From JAFGLZ01 sp964622545 (GTDB lineage: Bacteria > Planctomycetota > Phycisphaerae > UBA1845 > JAFGLZ01): a stretch of 64,000 nt of DNA. The notes under the pieces are model-generated. The model did not search any database, was not told the DNA's origin, and saw nothing but the letters and a program-made list of their open reading frames with translations. The translations under genes and the position numbers were made by a program. Below, piece after piece: positions 43,854 to 51,891 of the stretch; positions within the stretch are counted from its first letter, which is position 1; every line of letters starts with the position of its first letter. Where the stretch lies: contig CAZUQM010000037.1 in NCBI GenBank assembly GCA_964622545.1, positions 8,693 through 72,692 on the forward strand, given 5' to 3'.

Positions 43854-44246
43854 ATGAATGCACGTGGTTTTTCCAGACGTCATCTGTGCGGTTGCGGATG
43901 CACCATGCGAGCGATGGTCTCGGTGTCACCAGACGGAACGCTGCAGGCTCTCGTCTGCACCGACCCGGTCGCCGGCCGAGAGTCCCTGTGCATCCCATGC
44001 CAGCGTGTTTGTCAGCGGCTCAACGCGATGCTCCAGTCGCGGAATTTCCTCCAGGCCGCTGCCCTCGACCCGGTCCGTCTGCGACCGGAGGAGGAACGAC
44101 AGGAAGGCCAGCTTCAGGCAGGGCTGGCCGCCCTGCACGAAGCCCTGTTGGATGCGATCCTCGAGTACGAAAGCAAACACGGTGAGGCTTTCCACTACGG
44201 AGCGATCGAGGACAGCATCTATGGGGAGATGTCCCTCTCGGCCTGA
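43854..44246 (+). CDS. hypothetical Cys-rich small protein
   Basis: GAGGAGG lies eight bases before the ATG at 43854, which makes this 130-residue frame credible. Seven cysteines fall in the first 53 residues (C12, C14, C16, C35, C46, C49, C53), suggesting a zinc-binding N-terminal domain. The rest is helical and acidic, ending EDSIYGEMSLSA. No family recognised. It converges on csrA and stands alone after a repeat-rich gap. A regulatory or nucleic-acid-binding role is possible but not shown. Confidence 0.6.
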   Translation: MNARGFSRRHLCGCGCTMRAMVSVSPDGTLQALVCTDPVAGRESLCIPCQRVCQRLNAMLQSRNFLQAAALDPVRLRPEEERQEGQLQAGLAALHEALLDAILEYESKHGEAFHYGAIEDSIYGEMSLSA

Positions 44247-44497
44247 GGTGCGTTCGCGCCGCACAGCCTTTCGTTGGTCGGTGGTCCCTGTCTTCGGCCC
44301 ATGCACTGGGCCCGCGAAGTGTCCGATTCCGGAAAGTGCGCTTCCCTGTTGCCCTTGGCATGTCCCTTGGCCGGCGCTGGGCCCTGCTCGCTGGCGGCGC
44401 TTGATCACGCTGTGGGCATAGACTCGGGCGGCTCGGCTTCTATGGGCAGGGTCGGGTCGAGGGCACGTCTGCAGGCGCAGGGGGGGGAAGACGTGCT

Positions 44498-44761
44498 TCA
44501 GCGCTTCTTGGTGTTGCCGGATTTGTGGCGGCCTGGGGGTGTGGTGTTAGGACCTTGGACGGGTAGATCGCCGGCCTCCATGGTGGCGGCCGCTTCGTTC
44601 TCCTGCTTGATCTGGTCGTAGACCTCTTTGCGATGGACGCTGATGTTCTTCGGGGCCGTAATGCCGAGACGGACCTTATCTCCGCGAATGTCGACGACCA
44701 CGACCTCAATGTCGTCGCCGATCATGATCACCTGGTCGCGCTGTCGCGATAGGACTAGCAT
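44498..44761 (-). CDS. csrA: carbon storage regulator CsrA
   Basis: MLVLSRQRDQVIMIGDDIEV and the VRLGITAPKNISVHRKEVY block are textbook CsrA, a small RNA-binding dimer that represses or activates translation by binding GGA sites in leaders. The core ends near residue 60; about 25 extra Lys/Pro/Thr-rich residues follow, giving 87 in all. GGAGG lies 13 bases before the ATG, rather far. A short upstream frame (44755-44844) ends across the csrA start and could couple translation. Confidence 0.93.
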   Translation of the reverse strand: MLVLSRQRDQVIMIGDDIEVVVVDIRGDKVRLGITAPKNISVHRKEVYDQIKQENEAAATMEAGDLPVQGPNTTPPGRHKSGNTKKR

Positions 44762-45311
44762 ACGCCGTGCGGCCACCTCCGTGCAGGAAGGGGTTCTTCA
44801 CAGGTCGTGATCACGTCGTCGATGCGGGCAATCCCGCCCTCCATGGCCAGGCGCTACAGGCGTTAGAGGTGAGGAGGCAAAGCTCCTTGGCATTGGCCGA
44901 CCGATGGACCTGTGCACTTGTCCAAGGCCTTGCGCTGTCTACGCAAGGCAAGCGGCCTCCTGAACCTTCCAATCGACACCCCCCCACGAACGCACCATCA
45001 CTTTAATCGGCATCGATCAGGCTCACAATCCAGTGGGACTTGCGAAACGGTGCCTGATCCCTTTAGGAAACCTAACTTTATCAAACTTGGGGCGCTGGAA
45101 TCAAGCATATCCTCCCGTCGTACGGGACCGTCAACTGCCGAAGGGGATAGCGGACTGCAAGCGCTTTGCCCGGGTTTGCCCTAAGGTGGCCTGTTGGTGG
45201 GCGGGTCGCTGGGGGCTTAGATGTATTAGGGGAGATTCAGAATTGCATAGATAGCCTTGTTGCCAAGGGCGTTGGCCTTCGCGGCTAGGTTTTGTGTGCG
45301 TTGGGCTTGAG

Positions 45312-45336
45312 CGGGTTTATGAAGCCCGTTCATTTT
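45312..45336 (+). terminator. weak intrinsic-terminator-like hairpin
   Basis: CGGGTTT (45312-45318) can pair with AAGCCCG (45322-45328), including one wobble, around ATG, and TTCATTTT follows. No gene directly upstream needs it, so confidence is low. Confidence 0.3.
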
Positions 45337-45413
45337 GTCCGTGTCAGGATTCTGAATGAAACGGCGGGGTTTGCTTATCGTTCGGGGCCAGATGGGTAAG
45401 GTCGGATTGGCCC

Positions 45414-45442
45414 TTGAAGCGGCGTACAGGTGCGCCTATGAT
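45414..45442 (+). promoter_or_regulatory. candidate promoter of the response regulator
   Basis: TTGAAG at 45414-45419 and TATGAT at 45437-45442 are exactly 17 bases apart, matching consensus at four and five of six. It would give a leader of more than 200 bases before the start at 45670. Confidence 0.5.
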
Positions 45443-45669
45443 TTGCGGTCAGATCGGTCGTGCAGATCCCTTGTCCGCCGGCGGTTCTGTCAGTTGTGGG
45501 CCGGTCTCGCCGTGGAGGTGCCATCGCGGGATCCGTCGGGCGGGGTTGCGAGTCTGAGGGCTATTCGATAGGGTTAGCTTGACGAACGCGTCACCAGGCT
45601 CCTCGTGATCACATCCAAAATGGGGGAGGGTCGAGACGGGGCCGCCGGGTCCGGAATCGAGATCAGACC

Positions 45670-46275
45670 ATGCCGACGCGACATCACATCAGGGTGCTTG
45701 TTATCGACGACGATGAGACGGTCTGCCGGACGGTTCGGCTCATCCTCGAGAGCAACAACTACCAGGTCGAGGTGCACAACGAGCCGAAGGAGGCCCTCAA
45801 GGCCGCCGAGAAGACGGCGTTCGACATCGCCCTGGTCGATATCAAGATGCCCGAGATGGGCGGTGTGGAGTTCGTCCAGGCGCTGATGGACGTCGACCGG
45901 CGCGTCAGCCCGATCATGATGACGGCCTATCCCGACGTCGAGACGGCGGCCGCGGCCATGCGCCGCGGAAGCTGCGACTACATCACCAAACCCTTTCGAC
46001 AGGAGCAGCTGCTCGACGCGGTGGAGCGGGTTGCCCGCGACAAGGGCCTGATCTACACGTCGGAGGAAGAGCTGAACCGCTTGATCGGCCAACGATTGCG
46101 CCAAGAGCGGCAGCGCCAGAACCTTACCTTACGCCAGCTCAGCCAGCGGACGAACCTGACGACCAGTCAGTTGTCGCAGGTGGAGCTCGGTAAGAACGCG
46201 GCCTCGGTCTGGTCGCTCGCCAAGATCAGCAGCGCGATGGGCCTACAGCTTTCCGAGATGCTCCGCGGCATCTGA
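45670..46275 (+). CDS. response regulator with XRE-type helix-turn-helix output
   Basis: Residues 7-125 form a receiver domain with D13/D14, phospho-acceptor D57 in LVDIKMPEMGG, T85 and K107. Residues about 138-200 are a Cro/CI-type helix-turn-helix (GQRLRQERQRQNLTLRQLSQ then TSQLSQVELGKNAASVWSL). Receiver domains are usually joined to OmpR, NarL or NtrC outputs; XRE is rare. No histidine kinase lies in the window, so it is an orphan here. The ribosome site is weak. A promoter lies about 230 bases upstream. Confidence 0.88.
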   Translation: MPTRHHIRVLVIDDDETVCRTVRLILESNNYQVEVHNEPKEALKAAEKTAFDIALVDIKMPEMGGVEFVQALMDVDRRVSPIMMTAYPDVETAAAAMRRGSCDYITKPFRQEQLLDAVERVARDKGLIYTSEEELNRLIGQRLRQERQRQNLTLRQLSQRTNLTTSQLSQVELGKNAASVWSLAKISSAMGLQLSEMLRGI

Positions 46276-46718
46276 TCACGTTGGTTCGACCATCCTAGTC
46301 GTCCAACACCGACTGAATCTGTCGGTTGCCCAGCTTCGGGGCCGCCGTCGGAGACGCGACGGTGAAGGAGCGTTGCTGTTCAAGCGCTCCAACGACACGG
46401 CTCCCTGACGGTTGCCGCTCTGAGTGGCGTCTCGCCCTCCCGGTGGGAGCCCACAAAGGCAAGAGTGGTCGGGTACTAGCACCGTGTTTCGCACGTGTTG
46501 TGACTATCGCAGAGTCGCTGTGTGCTGCGCCTGCTCCTCGAGCCGCGGCATGCATGCCGCGCGGCCGCGCCGGATGAATCCGGCGGCTCGACGGCGCTCG
46601 CCCTAAGCGGCTCAGGCAAGTCGTCGCGATACTATCGGAATGCAGCGCCAGCTAGCGAGGCACGGGGCTTTGGGGAGGCGCGGTGGGGCTGGGCAGGTCG
46701 TGTCGATTCCCCGTTGGT
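46276..46718. other. repeat-rich intergenic region
   Basis: No gene is supported. It contains dispersed repeat copy B (46389-46417), an adjoining GGAGCG/CGCTCC hairpin (46367-46390) and a CCGGAT/ATCCGG palindrome with a GA loop (46570-46583). Confidence 0.6.
46389..46417. repeat. dispersed repeat, copy B
   Basis: CCAACGACACGG followed by CTCCCTGACGGTTGCCG matches 34467-34497 at most positions. A hairpin of GGAGCG and CGCTCC sits directly before it. Confidence 0.5.
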
Positions 46719-47252
46719 TCACTTTCGGTGCTTGTCGTCAGGCAGCGGCGGCGGTGGTGGGCTCTTGGTCTCCGGTGGTTGAGAGGTGCGGCCTTGGGCG
46801 ACGAGGGCCTCGAGTTGGCGTATCCGCTGCTTGAGCTGCTCGATCCGGAGGTCGCGCTGGGCCAGGACCTGCTCGTTGGCCTCCCGAAGCTCCTTGATCC
46901 GCTGGGCGTGGGCGGCCTTGACGGTCTCCAGCCGTTCCTGGGCTTCGCCTCCGGTGCGTTGGGCCGAGCCGACCTTATCCTCCAGAGACCGGTTCTTCTC
47001 TCGTAGCGTGCCGACCTGCTCGTTGAGCTGGGCGATCTGACGGCGCAGGACCAGTTCCTGCGAGGCTTGGGTCTTGAGCTGTGCACGGGCCTCGTCGAGC
47101 TGCTTGCGGACGTCGTTCAACTCTGTCTGCTTCTGCTCGCGAGCGCGGACGGCGCGCTCGTAATCCTGTTTCATCACGCAGCCGGACGCAGCGATGCAGA
47201 CGGCGGCAAGCGAGGTCATGCGAACGATCTGTCGGTGTGTGTGGCCTGTCAT
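46719..47252 (-). CDS. coiled-coil lipoprotein
   Basis: The ATG at 47252 gives 177 residues. A signal peptide ends in IAASGC, a lipobox-like site, so the mature protein is probably lipid-anchored. About residues 28-155 are a long heptad-like coiled coil (LNDVRKQLDEARAQLK, LRIEQLKQRIRQLEAL). The end is Pro-rich. Function unknown; structural or envelope-spanning roles are common for such proteins. AGGA lies nine bases before the start. It follows the PmoA-family gene by 65 bases on the same strand. Confidence 0.75.
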   Translation of the reverse strand: MTGHTHRQIVRMTSLAAVCIAASGCVMKQDYERAVRAREQKQTELNDVRKQLDEARAQLKTQASQELVLRRQIAQLNEQVGTLREKNRSLEDKVGSAQRTGGEAQERLETVKAAHAQRIKELREANEQVLAQRDLRIEQLKQRIRQLEALVAQGRTSQPPETKSPPPPPLPDDKHRK

Positions 47253-47317
47253 AGGCGCGATCCTAACCGCTCGACGGACCTCAAGCCAAGCGCGGTTGCG
47301 CGCGGAGCGACCGGACG

Positions 47318-48271
47318 CTACTTGCTCCGCTTGATCCAGTGGTCGTAGGCGTCCTGGATGGCCTTGGCGCCGGTGGTCTTGTTCCAGAGCGCTACCCCAT
47401 AGCGGACGCGCAGCGTCTTGCCCTGCTCGAGCACGTAGGGCTCCTTGTGCGGGGCGATGGTGGCGGTCATGTAGGTGAAGGCGTGCGTCATGGCGAACCA
47501 CGTGGCCGGATGGCGCGGGTTGTCGGGCGCATCGAAGAAGGCCAACGTGATCTTCCGGTCCGGTCCGACGGGGCCCGTCACCGCGCACCACGGAGCGCGT
47601 GAGTCATTCACCTTCTTGACGTCGGTCACACCCTTGGTCGTGAGAAATCGGGCGACCTGGTCCATCGGCTCGACGAAGCGCACACCGAGGCCGTGATACT
47701 TGCGGCCGGTGATGGTCGCCTTCGAGCGGCCCGCGGGGACGGTGAACTCCGACTGCCACTGGAGCAACCGCGTGGCGTGCGGCATCGTGCCGGTCCAGTA
47801 GGTGATCGTCCGGCGCTCGTGCAGGACGACGGTGTTGCCGTCGGGGGCGACCCAGTCGAGCTGCTCGACGAGGTCGAGGCGCGGTTCGTCGGGGCGCGTT
47901 TTGGTGCTGACGAAACGCCGGTGGATCTGCTTGCCGACCTTGCCTGCCTCGGCCCAGAACTCGATACCGTCGACGTTCCAGGCGAACATCAGGCTGTGGT
48001 GATGGATGTGATCGTGGGGCGAATCGCGGAGGATGTTCTTGCCGTCCGGCAGGTACAGTTCGGCCACGTAGGGCTTGAAGAGGTCTCCGCCGTAGCGGTA
48101 CGTCATGGCGGTGGCATCCTCGCACCGCACGCTGAGGACCTTGCCGTCGTCTGAGACGCGGGGCGGGCCGGCCGCCAGCAAGGTTGTCTGGGAGGCGCAG
48201 AGTGCGGCGACAGCGGCGGCAACGGCCAGGCAGTCGGGTGACCACCTCGTACGAGGTCTGTGCGCGGTCAT
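47318..48271 (-). CDS. PmoA-family protein (DUF6807), exported
   Basis: The ATG at 48271 has GGGAG eight bases upstream and gives 317 residues with a signal peptide ending near LLAA. The body matches the family misnamed methane oxygenase PmoA: YLPDGKNILRDSPHDHIHH, then HHSLMFAWNVDGIEFWAE, and LAFFDAPDNPRHPATWFA. It is common in planctomycete sugar-degradation loci and is not a methane oxygenase. A TACAAT box at 48355-48350 could be its -10. Biochemical role unknown. Confidence 0.85.
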   Translation of the reverse strand: MTAHRPRTRWSPDCLAVAAAVAALCASQTTLLAAGPPRVSDDGKVLSVRCEDATAMTYRYGGDLFKPYVAELYLPDGKNILRDSPHDHIHHHSLMFAWNVDGIEFWAEAGKVGKQIHRRFVSTKTRPDEPRLDLVEQLDWVAPDGNTVVLHERRTITYWTGTMPHATRLLQWQSEFTVPAGRSKATITGRKYHGLGVRFVEPMDQVARFLTTKGVTDVKKVNDSRAPWCAVTGPVGPDRKITLAFFDAPDNPRHPATWFAMTHAFTYMTATIAPHKEPYVLEQGKTLRVRYGVALWNKTTGAKAIQDAYDHWIKRSK

Positions 48272-48416
48272 GGTGTCGGCTCCCTTGATTGGACCAGCCC
48301 CGGACGGGCGCTGCTGAGATGGCAGGTCGCCGTGCGCGGGTTTGGACACATTGTAGTGCCCTGACCGACCGGTTGCGACCGGCGCGGATGCGAGTGGGAC
48401 GGTTGCGAGGGAGGCG

Positions 48417-49235
48417 TCACTTATCGGCGGCTTCGTTCGGTTCTGACAACGCAGACCGAACGGGTTCGTTCCGCACGTTCGGCAGCACGTAGCGAACCCA
48501 CTGAAGACAGAGGCCTCTGGCGGGGGCGGTCGGGCCGGCCCGGGTACGGTCTCGTCCGGCCATGATCTCGGCGACGTACTCGGCGGGCCAATGGCCTCGT
48601 CCGACCTCCAGGAGCGTGCCGACCATGTTGCGGACCTGGTTGTAAAGAAAGCCCCGGCCCTGGACGTCGACGTGGATCTCGTCGTAGCGTCGACCGATCT
48701 GAATGCCGAGCACGGTGCGAACAGTGCTCTCGCGTGGGCTGCCCTTGGAGGCCATCGCGGCGAAGTCACGTTGTCCGACCATGTGTCGGGCGGCCCGTCG
48801 CATGGGCTCGAGTTCGAGCGGTTGCCAGAAATGGTAGGTGTAGCGTTGCTGGTGGCGTTCGGCGGGACGACCCTCGGCGGCATGGACGCGGTAACGATAG
48901 AGCTTGCCGCGGGACGACTTGATGGCGTCGAAGCCGAGCGGCACCTCCGAAGCCTGGACGATGGTGATGTCCTTGGGCAGGCGCGAGCCGATAGCGCGCC
49001 GCATGTTGTCCACGGGGATGTCGCAGGTCGTGAAGACGTTGGCTACCTGGCCCGATGCGTGAACGCCCGCGTCGGTCCGTCCGCTGCCGACGACGTCGAC
49101 CTGGTGGCGGAGGACGCGTCGGGCGGCCTGCTCGATCGTGCCTTGCACGGTGGGCAGGCCCGGTTGGCGCTGCCAACCGTGGTAGTTCGTGCCCTCGTAG
49201 GCGACAACCAGTTTGATGTTGCGTTCAGTGGTCAC
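48417..49235 (-). CDS. truA: tRNA pseudouridine synthase A
   Basis: The GTG start gives 272 residues. YEGTNYHGWQRQPG, the catalytic GRTDAGVHA with D55, and FLYNQVRNMVGTLLEVGRG identify TruA, which makes pseudouridine 38-40 in tRNA anticodon arms. The start overlaps the stop of the upstream kinase by four bases (GTGA), so the two are probably coupled. Confidence 0.95.
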   Translation of the reverse strand: MTTERNIKLVVAYEGTNYHGWQRQPGLPTVQGTIEQAARRVLRHQVDVVGSGRTDAGVHASGQVANVFTTCDIPVDNMRRAIGSRLPKDITIVQASEVPLGFDAIKSSRGKLYRYRVHAAEGRPAERHQQRYTYHFWQPLELEPMRRAARHMVGQRDFAAMASKGSPRESTVRTVLGIQIGRRYDEIHVDVQGRGFLYNQVRNMVGTLLEVGRGHWPAEYVAEIMAGRDRTRAGPTAPARGLCLQWVRYVLPNVRNEPVRSALSEPNEAADK

Positions 49236-50488
49236 GATCCGGAGGCGGCAAGTTTCAGTGCCAAGATAAGGTTCACGAGCAGGCTAACGACCAGGGCCCC
49301 CGCGAGGATACCGATGATGGTCCAATTCGGGCGGATGCCGCCGCCCGCCGCTTCATAGCCCGGCTCTTGGATGTGGGGTTCAGCGCTTTCCTCCTGGTCG
49401 GCCAGGTCTTGGAGCAGGTTGCTGTCGTAGCGGCGCTTGGCCTGGATGGGCGGCTCACCGCGGGCGACGGCTTCGAGGTCGGTCAGGAGGTCTTTGGTCG
49501 AGCCGTAGCGGTCCTCCGGGCGCTTCTTCATCATGACTTCGATGATCTCGCCGATGCCCGAGCTGAGTCGCGTGTTGATATGGTCGGGCGGAACCAGCTC
49601 TTGCTTGAGATGCTTGTGCATGACGGAGGAGGGTGTCGGACCGTCGAAGGGGTAGCGTCCGGTGACGATGTGATAGAAGGTCGCGCCGAGGGAGTAGACA
49701 TCGGCGCGGAAGTCGATGTTGACCTCACCGCGGACCTGCTCCGGGCTGATGTAGTAGGGCGTTCCGAAGGCGCGGCCGGCCTCGGCCTTAGCCGCCTCGA
49801 CGTCGCTGACCTCGCGGGCCAGGCCCATGTCGGCCAGTTTCGCGACGCGGTCTTTGGTCAGCATGATGTTCTTGGGCTTGACGTCGCGGTGGACGAAGCC
49901 GCGCTGGTTGGCGTGGTCGAGCGCCCGGGCGATCTGCATGATGATGTCGATGGCCTCGGCCTCGCTGAAGACCTTGCCCTTGGCAAGCTCGTCGTAGAGC
50001 GTGTGCCCGTCGACGTACTCCATGACGAAATAATGCCGGCCGTCGGCCTCACCGACGTCGATGGCCTGGACGATGTTGTTGTGGTTGAGTCGTGCGGCGG
50101 CCTTCCCTTCCTTGTAGAAGCGTTCGACGAACTCGGTGTTCTCGCTGAGCCGTTTGGGCAGGACCTTGATCGCGACGATACGGTCGAGGCTGAGCTGCTT
50201 GGCCTTGTAGACCGTGGCCATGGCTCCGGCGCCGATGCGTTCGAGGATCTGGAAGCCCGGGATCTGCTGGGCGGGGCGGGCCGTGGAGTCTTCCGCCGAT
50301 TCGAGCCGTTTGAGCTGCGAAGCCGTCAGGACGCCCTGCTCGACCATGACGTTGGCCAAAGAGACGTTCTTGCCCTTGGCGACAAGCTGCTTCTTCCTCG
50401 CCATGCACTTCTTCACGTCGTCTTCGGACGCCAGCTTGTGATCGATCACATAGCGGGCGATGTATGTATCTTCACTCAGCCTGACCAT
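49232..50488 (-). CDS. membrane-anchored Ser/Thr protein kinase
   Basis: From the ATG at 50488 the product is 418 residues. Residues 1-65 are a small helical domain with a VEQGVLTASQLKRL pattern, like MshEN-type N-terminal domains. Residues 80-340 are a Hanks kinase: IGAGAMATVYKA, K108 in AIKV, HRDVKPKN at 200-207, the DMG triplet (in place of DFG) at 220-222, and GTPYYISPEQ. A membrane helix near 395-413 ends the protein. It overlaps truA by four bases. Planctomycetes have many such kinases. A TAGAAT box at 50571-50566 may be its -10. Confidence 0.9.
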   Translation of the reverse strand: MVRLSEDTYIARYVIDHKLASEDDVKKCMARKKQLVAKGKNVSLANVMVEQGVLTASQLKRLESAEDSTARPAQQIPGFQILERIGAGAMATVYKAKQLSLDRIVAIKVLPKRLSENTEFVERFYKEGKAAARLNHNNIVQAIDVGEADGRHYFVMEYVDGHTLYDELAKGKVFSEAEAIDIIMQIARALDHANQRGFVHRDVKPKNIMLTKDRVAKLADMGLAREVSDVEAAKAEAGRAFGTPYYISPEQVRGEVNIDFRADVYSLGATFYHIVTGRYPFDGPTPSSVMHKHLKQELVPPDHINTRLSSGIGEIIEVMMKKRPEDRYGSTKDLLTDLEAVARGEPPIQAKRRYDSNLLQDLADQEESAEPHIQEPGYEAAGGGIRPNWTIIGILAGALVVSLLVNLILALKLAASGS

Positions 50489-50610
50489 ATGGCAGTGCTC
50501 GAATCGGTTCCCAGTGGTATTCGAACGTCCTTCAGCGGTGACGTGGGCCGCAACGCGAGGTGCGGATTCTACCAAACTGTAGATGCCTGAAGGGGTTGGA
50601 TCAAGCCCCC

Positions 50611-51891
50611 TCAGCACATTTCGACAAGGTCCGACAGGATTTCCGAGGCTTTCTTCGGTTTGTCGGCAAGAAGCTTCCGTGCGGATTCCAAGGCCGCTTG
50701 CTGGCGAGGCGTCCACGGAGCGGGCATCGCCTGCGATAAAGCGGTTAGACCCAGCACCTCGGCGACGGCGTGCGACAGGATATCGATGCCTTCGCCGGTG
50801 GTCGCGCTGATGGTCACCGATCCGGCCGCCGGCAGCTCGGTTAGGTCTTGTTCGTCGATCGCGGCGGGCAGGTCGCACTTGTTGTGGACGAGAAGCACGC
50901 GGCCCGCGGCATGCGCTCGCACCACGTCGTACAGCATACGGCGGTCTTGCGCGTCGAGGGGCTGCGACCGATCGACCACCAACAGCACCCCATCAGCCGA
51001 GGCGAGGCGCTTTAGTCCCCTCTGGATGGACGCGCGCTCGATCGCATCGAGCGTCTCTCGTAGGCCGGCCGTGTCGATCAACGTGACGGGGATGCCCTCG
51101 ACCGCGGTGGGTTCGGCCACCCAGTCGCGCGTCGTGCCGGGCTGTTCGGCGACGATGCTTCGGGGCCGACCGAACAACCGGTTCGCCAGGGTGCTCTTGC
51201 CGGCGTTGGGCGGGCCCAAGATGACGACGCCCGCACCGCAGACCAGCCGCCGCGCTGGCTCGTAGCGTTCGAGCAGGCGGTCGAGGTCCGAGGCGACCTC
51301 GCGAGCTGCGGCAGGGTCGTCGGTGACGAGGCGGTCGCTGCAGCGACGGATTGCTTCGGGCAGGGCGGTTTGCTGGTAGGCGAGCCAGAGGGCGGCCCGA
51401 TGCGTTTGCGCCTGACAGATGGCCTCCCATGCCTCGCGCTCGACGGTGGTGCGGCACGGCCAGCCGAGCAAGCCGATCTCGTCGCGATCGACCAACGTGG
51501 CACCGTGATCGACCAGTAGCATGACGATGCGCTGCACGACGCGGACGCCTCCGTGGGGGTTGATCTCAACGAGGTCGGACGCGGCAGAGGGCGTCGGATC
51601 GGGCGAGGCGTCAGCCCGGGCGGTGTCGGGATGGAGGCATGCAGAGGACCGTGCGGTCAGGACGACGTCGTCGATGACGTCCTCGCCGTCGATGATCTGC
51701 CCGTAATGGATGCGGCCGGGCGCGAGAGACTGGCGGGATTCGCTTCGGGACAGCGGCCGGAAGACCGACCGAGCGATGTCCGCCGCGTCGGGACCGACCA
51801 GGCGGATGACGGCGATGCCCGCGGCGCCGATGGGCGTCAGTGCCGCGACGCGGGTTGACGGGCGCGGGTTGGGATCGACGGGTTCAGTCAT
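50611..51891 (-). CDS. MnmE/TrmE-like GTPase, divergent
   Basis: The 426-residue protein has an MnmE-like N-terminal domain (VAALTPIGAAGIAVIRLVGP, DLVEINPHGG) and a G domain with GPPNAGKS at 227-234, DTAG at 273-276 and NKCD at 337-340. It lacks two key MnmE features: the GEFTxRAFxNGKxDL block after the N-terminal domain, and the C-terminal CxGK with the catalytic cysteine; it ends LVEMC. True MnmE with MnmG modifies tRNA wobble uridine. This one may be a paralogue with changed function. It overlaps coaX by eight bases. Confidence 0.8.
   Translation of the reverse strand: MTEPVDPNPRPSTRVAALTPIGAAGIAVIRLVGPDAADIARSVFRPLSRSESRQSLAPGRIHYGQIIDGEDVIDDVVLTARSSACLHPDTARADASPDPTPSAASDLVEINPHGGVRVVQRIVMLLVDHGATLVDRDEIGLLGWPCRTTVEREAWEAICQAQTHRAALWLAYQQTALPEAIRRCSDRLVTDDPAAAREVASDLDRLLERYEPARRLVCGAGVVILGPPNAGKSTLANRLFGRPRSIVAEQPGTTRDWVAEPTAVEGIPVTLIDTAGLRETLDAIERASIQRGLKRLASADGVLLVVDRSQPLDAQDRRMLYDVVRAHAAGRVLLVHNKCDLPAAIDEQDLTELPAAGSVTISATTGEGIDILSHAVAEVLGLTALSQAMPAPWTPRQQAALESARKLLADKPKKASEILSDLVEMC

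Larger units (their letters stand above)
44762..45669. other. gene-free region of about 0.9 kb
   Basis: No convincing gene, tRNA or known RNA was seen. It holds a promoter at 45414-45442 and a short hairpin with a T-rich tail at 45312-45336. A 5-bp inverted repeat, TGACG then CGTCA, lies near 45580, before the regulator gene. Base composition is lower in GC than in the flanks around 44980-45130, which could mark decayed coding DNA. Confidence 0.5.

Noticed and set aside
45033..45254. Short plus-strand frame in the gap before the response regulator
   Set aside because: No ribosome site, no recognisable protein, and composition like non-coding DNA.
46281..46310. GGTTCGA resembling a tRNA T-loop
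   Set aside because: No matching T-stem, acceptor stem or cloverleaf can be drawn around it.
47318..48271. Reading the PmoA-family gene as a methane monooxygenase subunit
   Set aside because: The protein is a secreted single-domain DUF6807-type protein, with no membrane helices or partner pmoB/pmoC genes.
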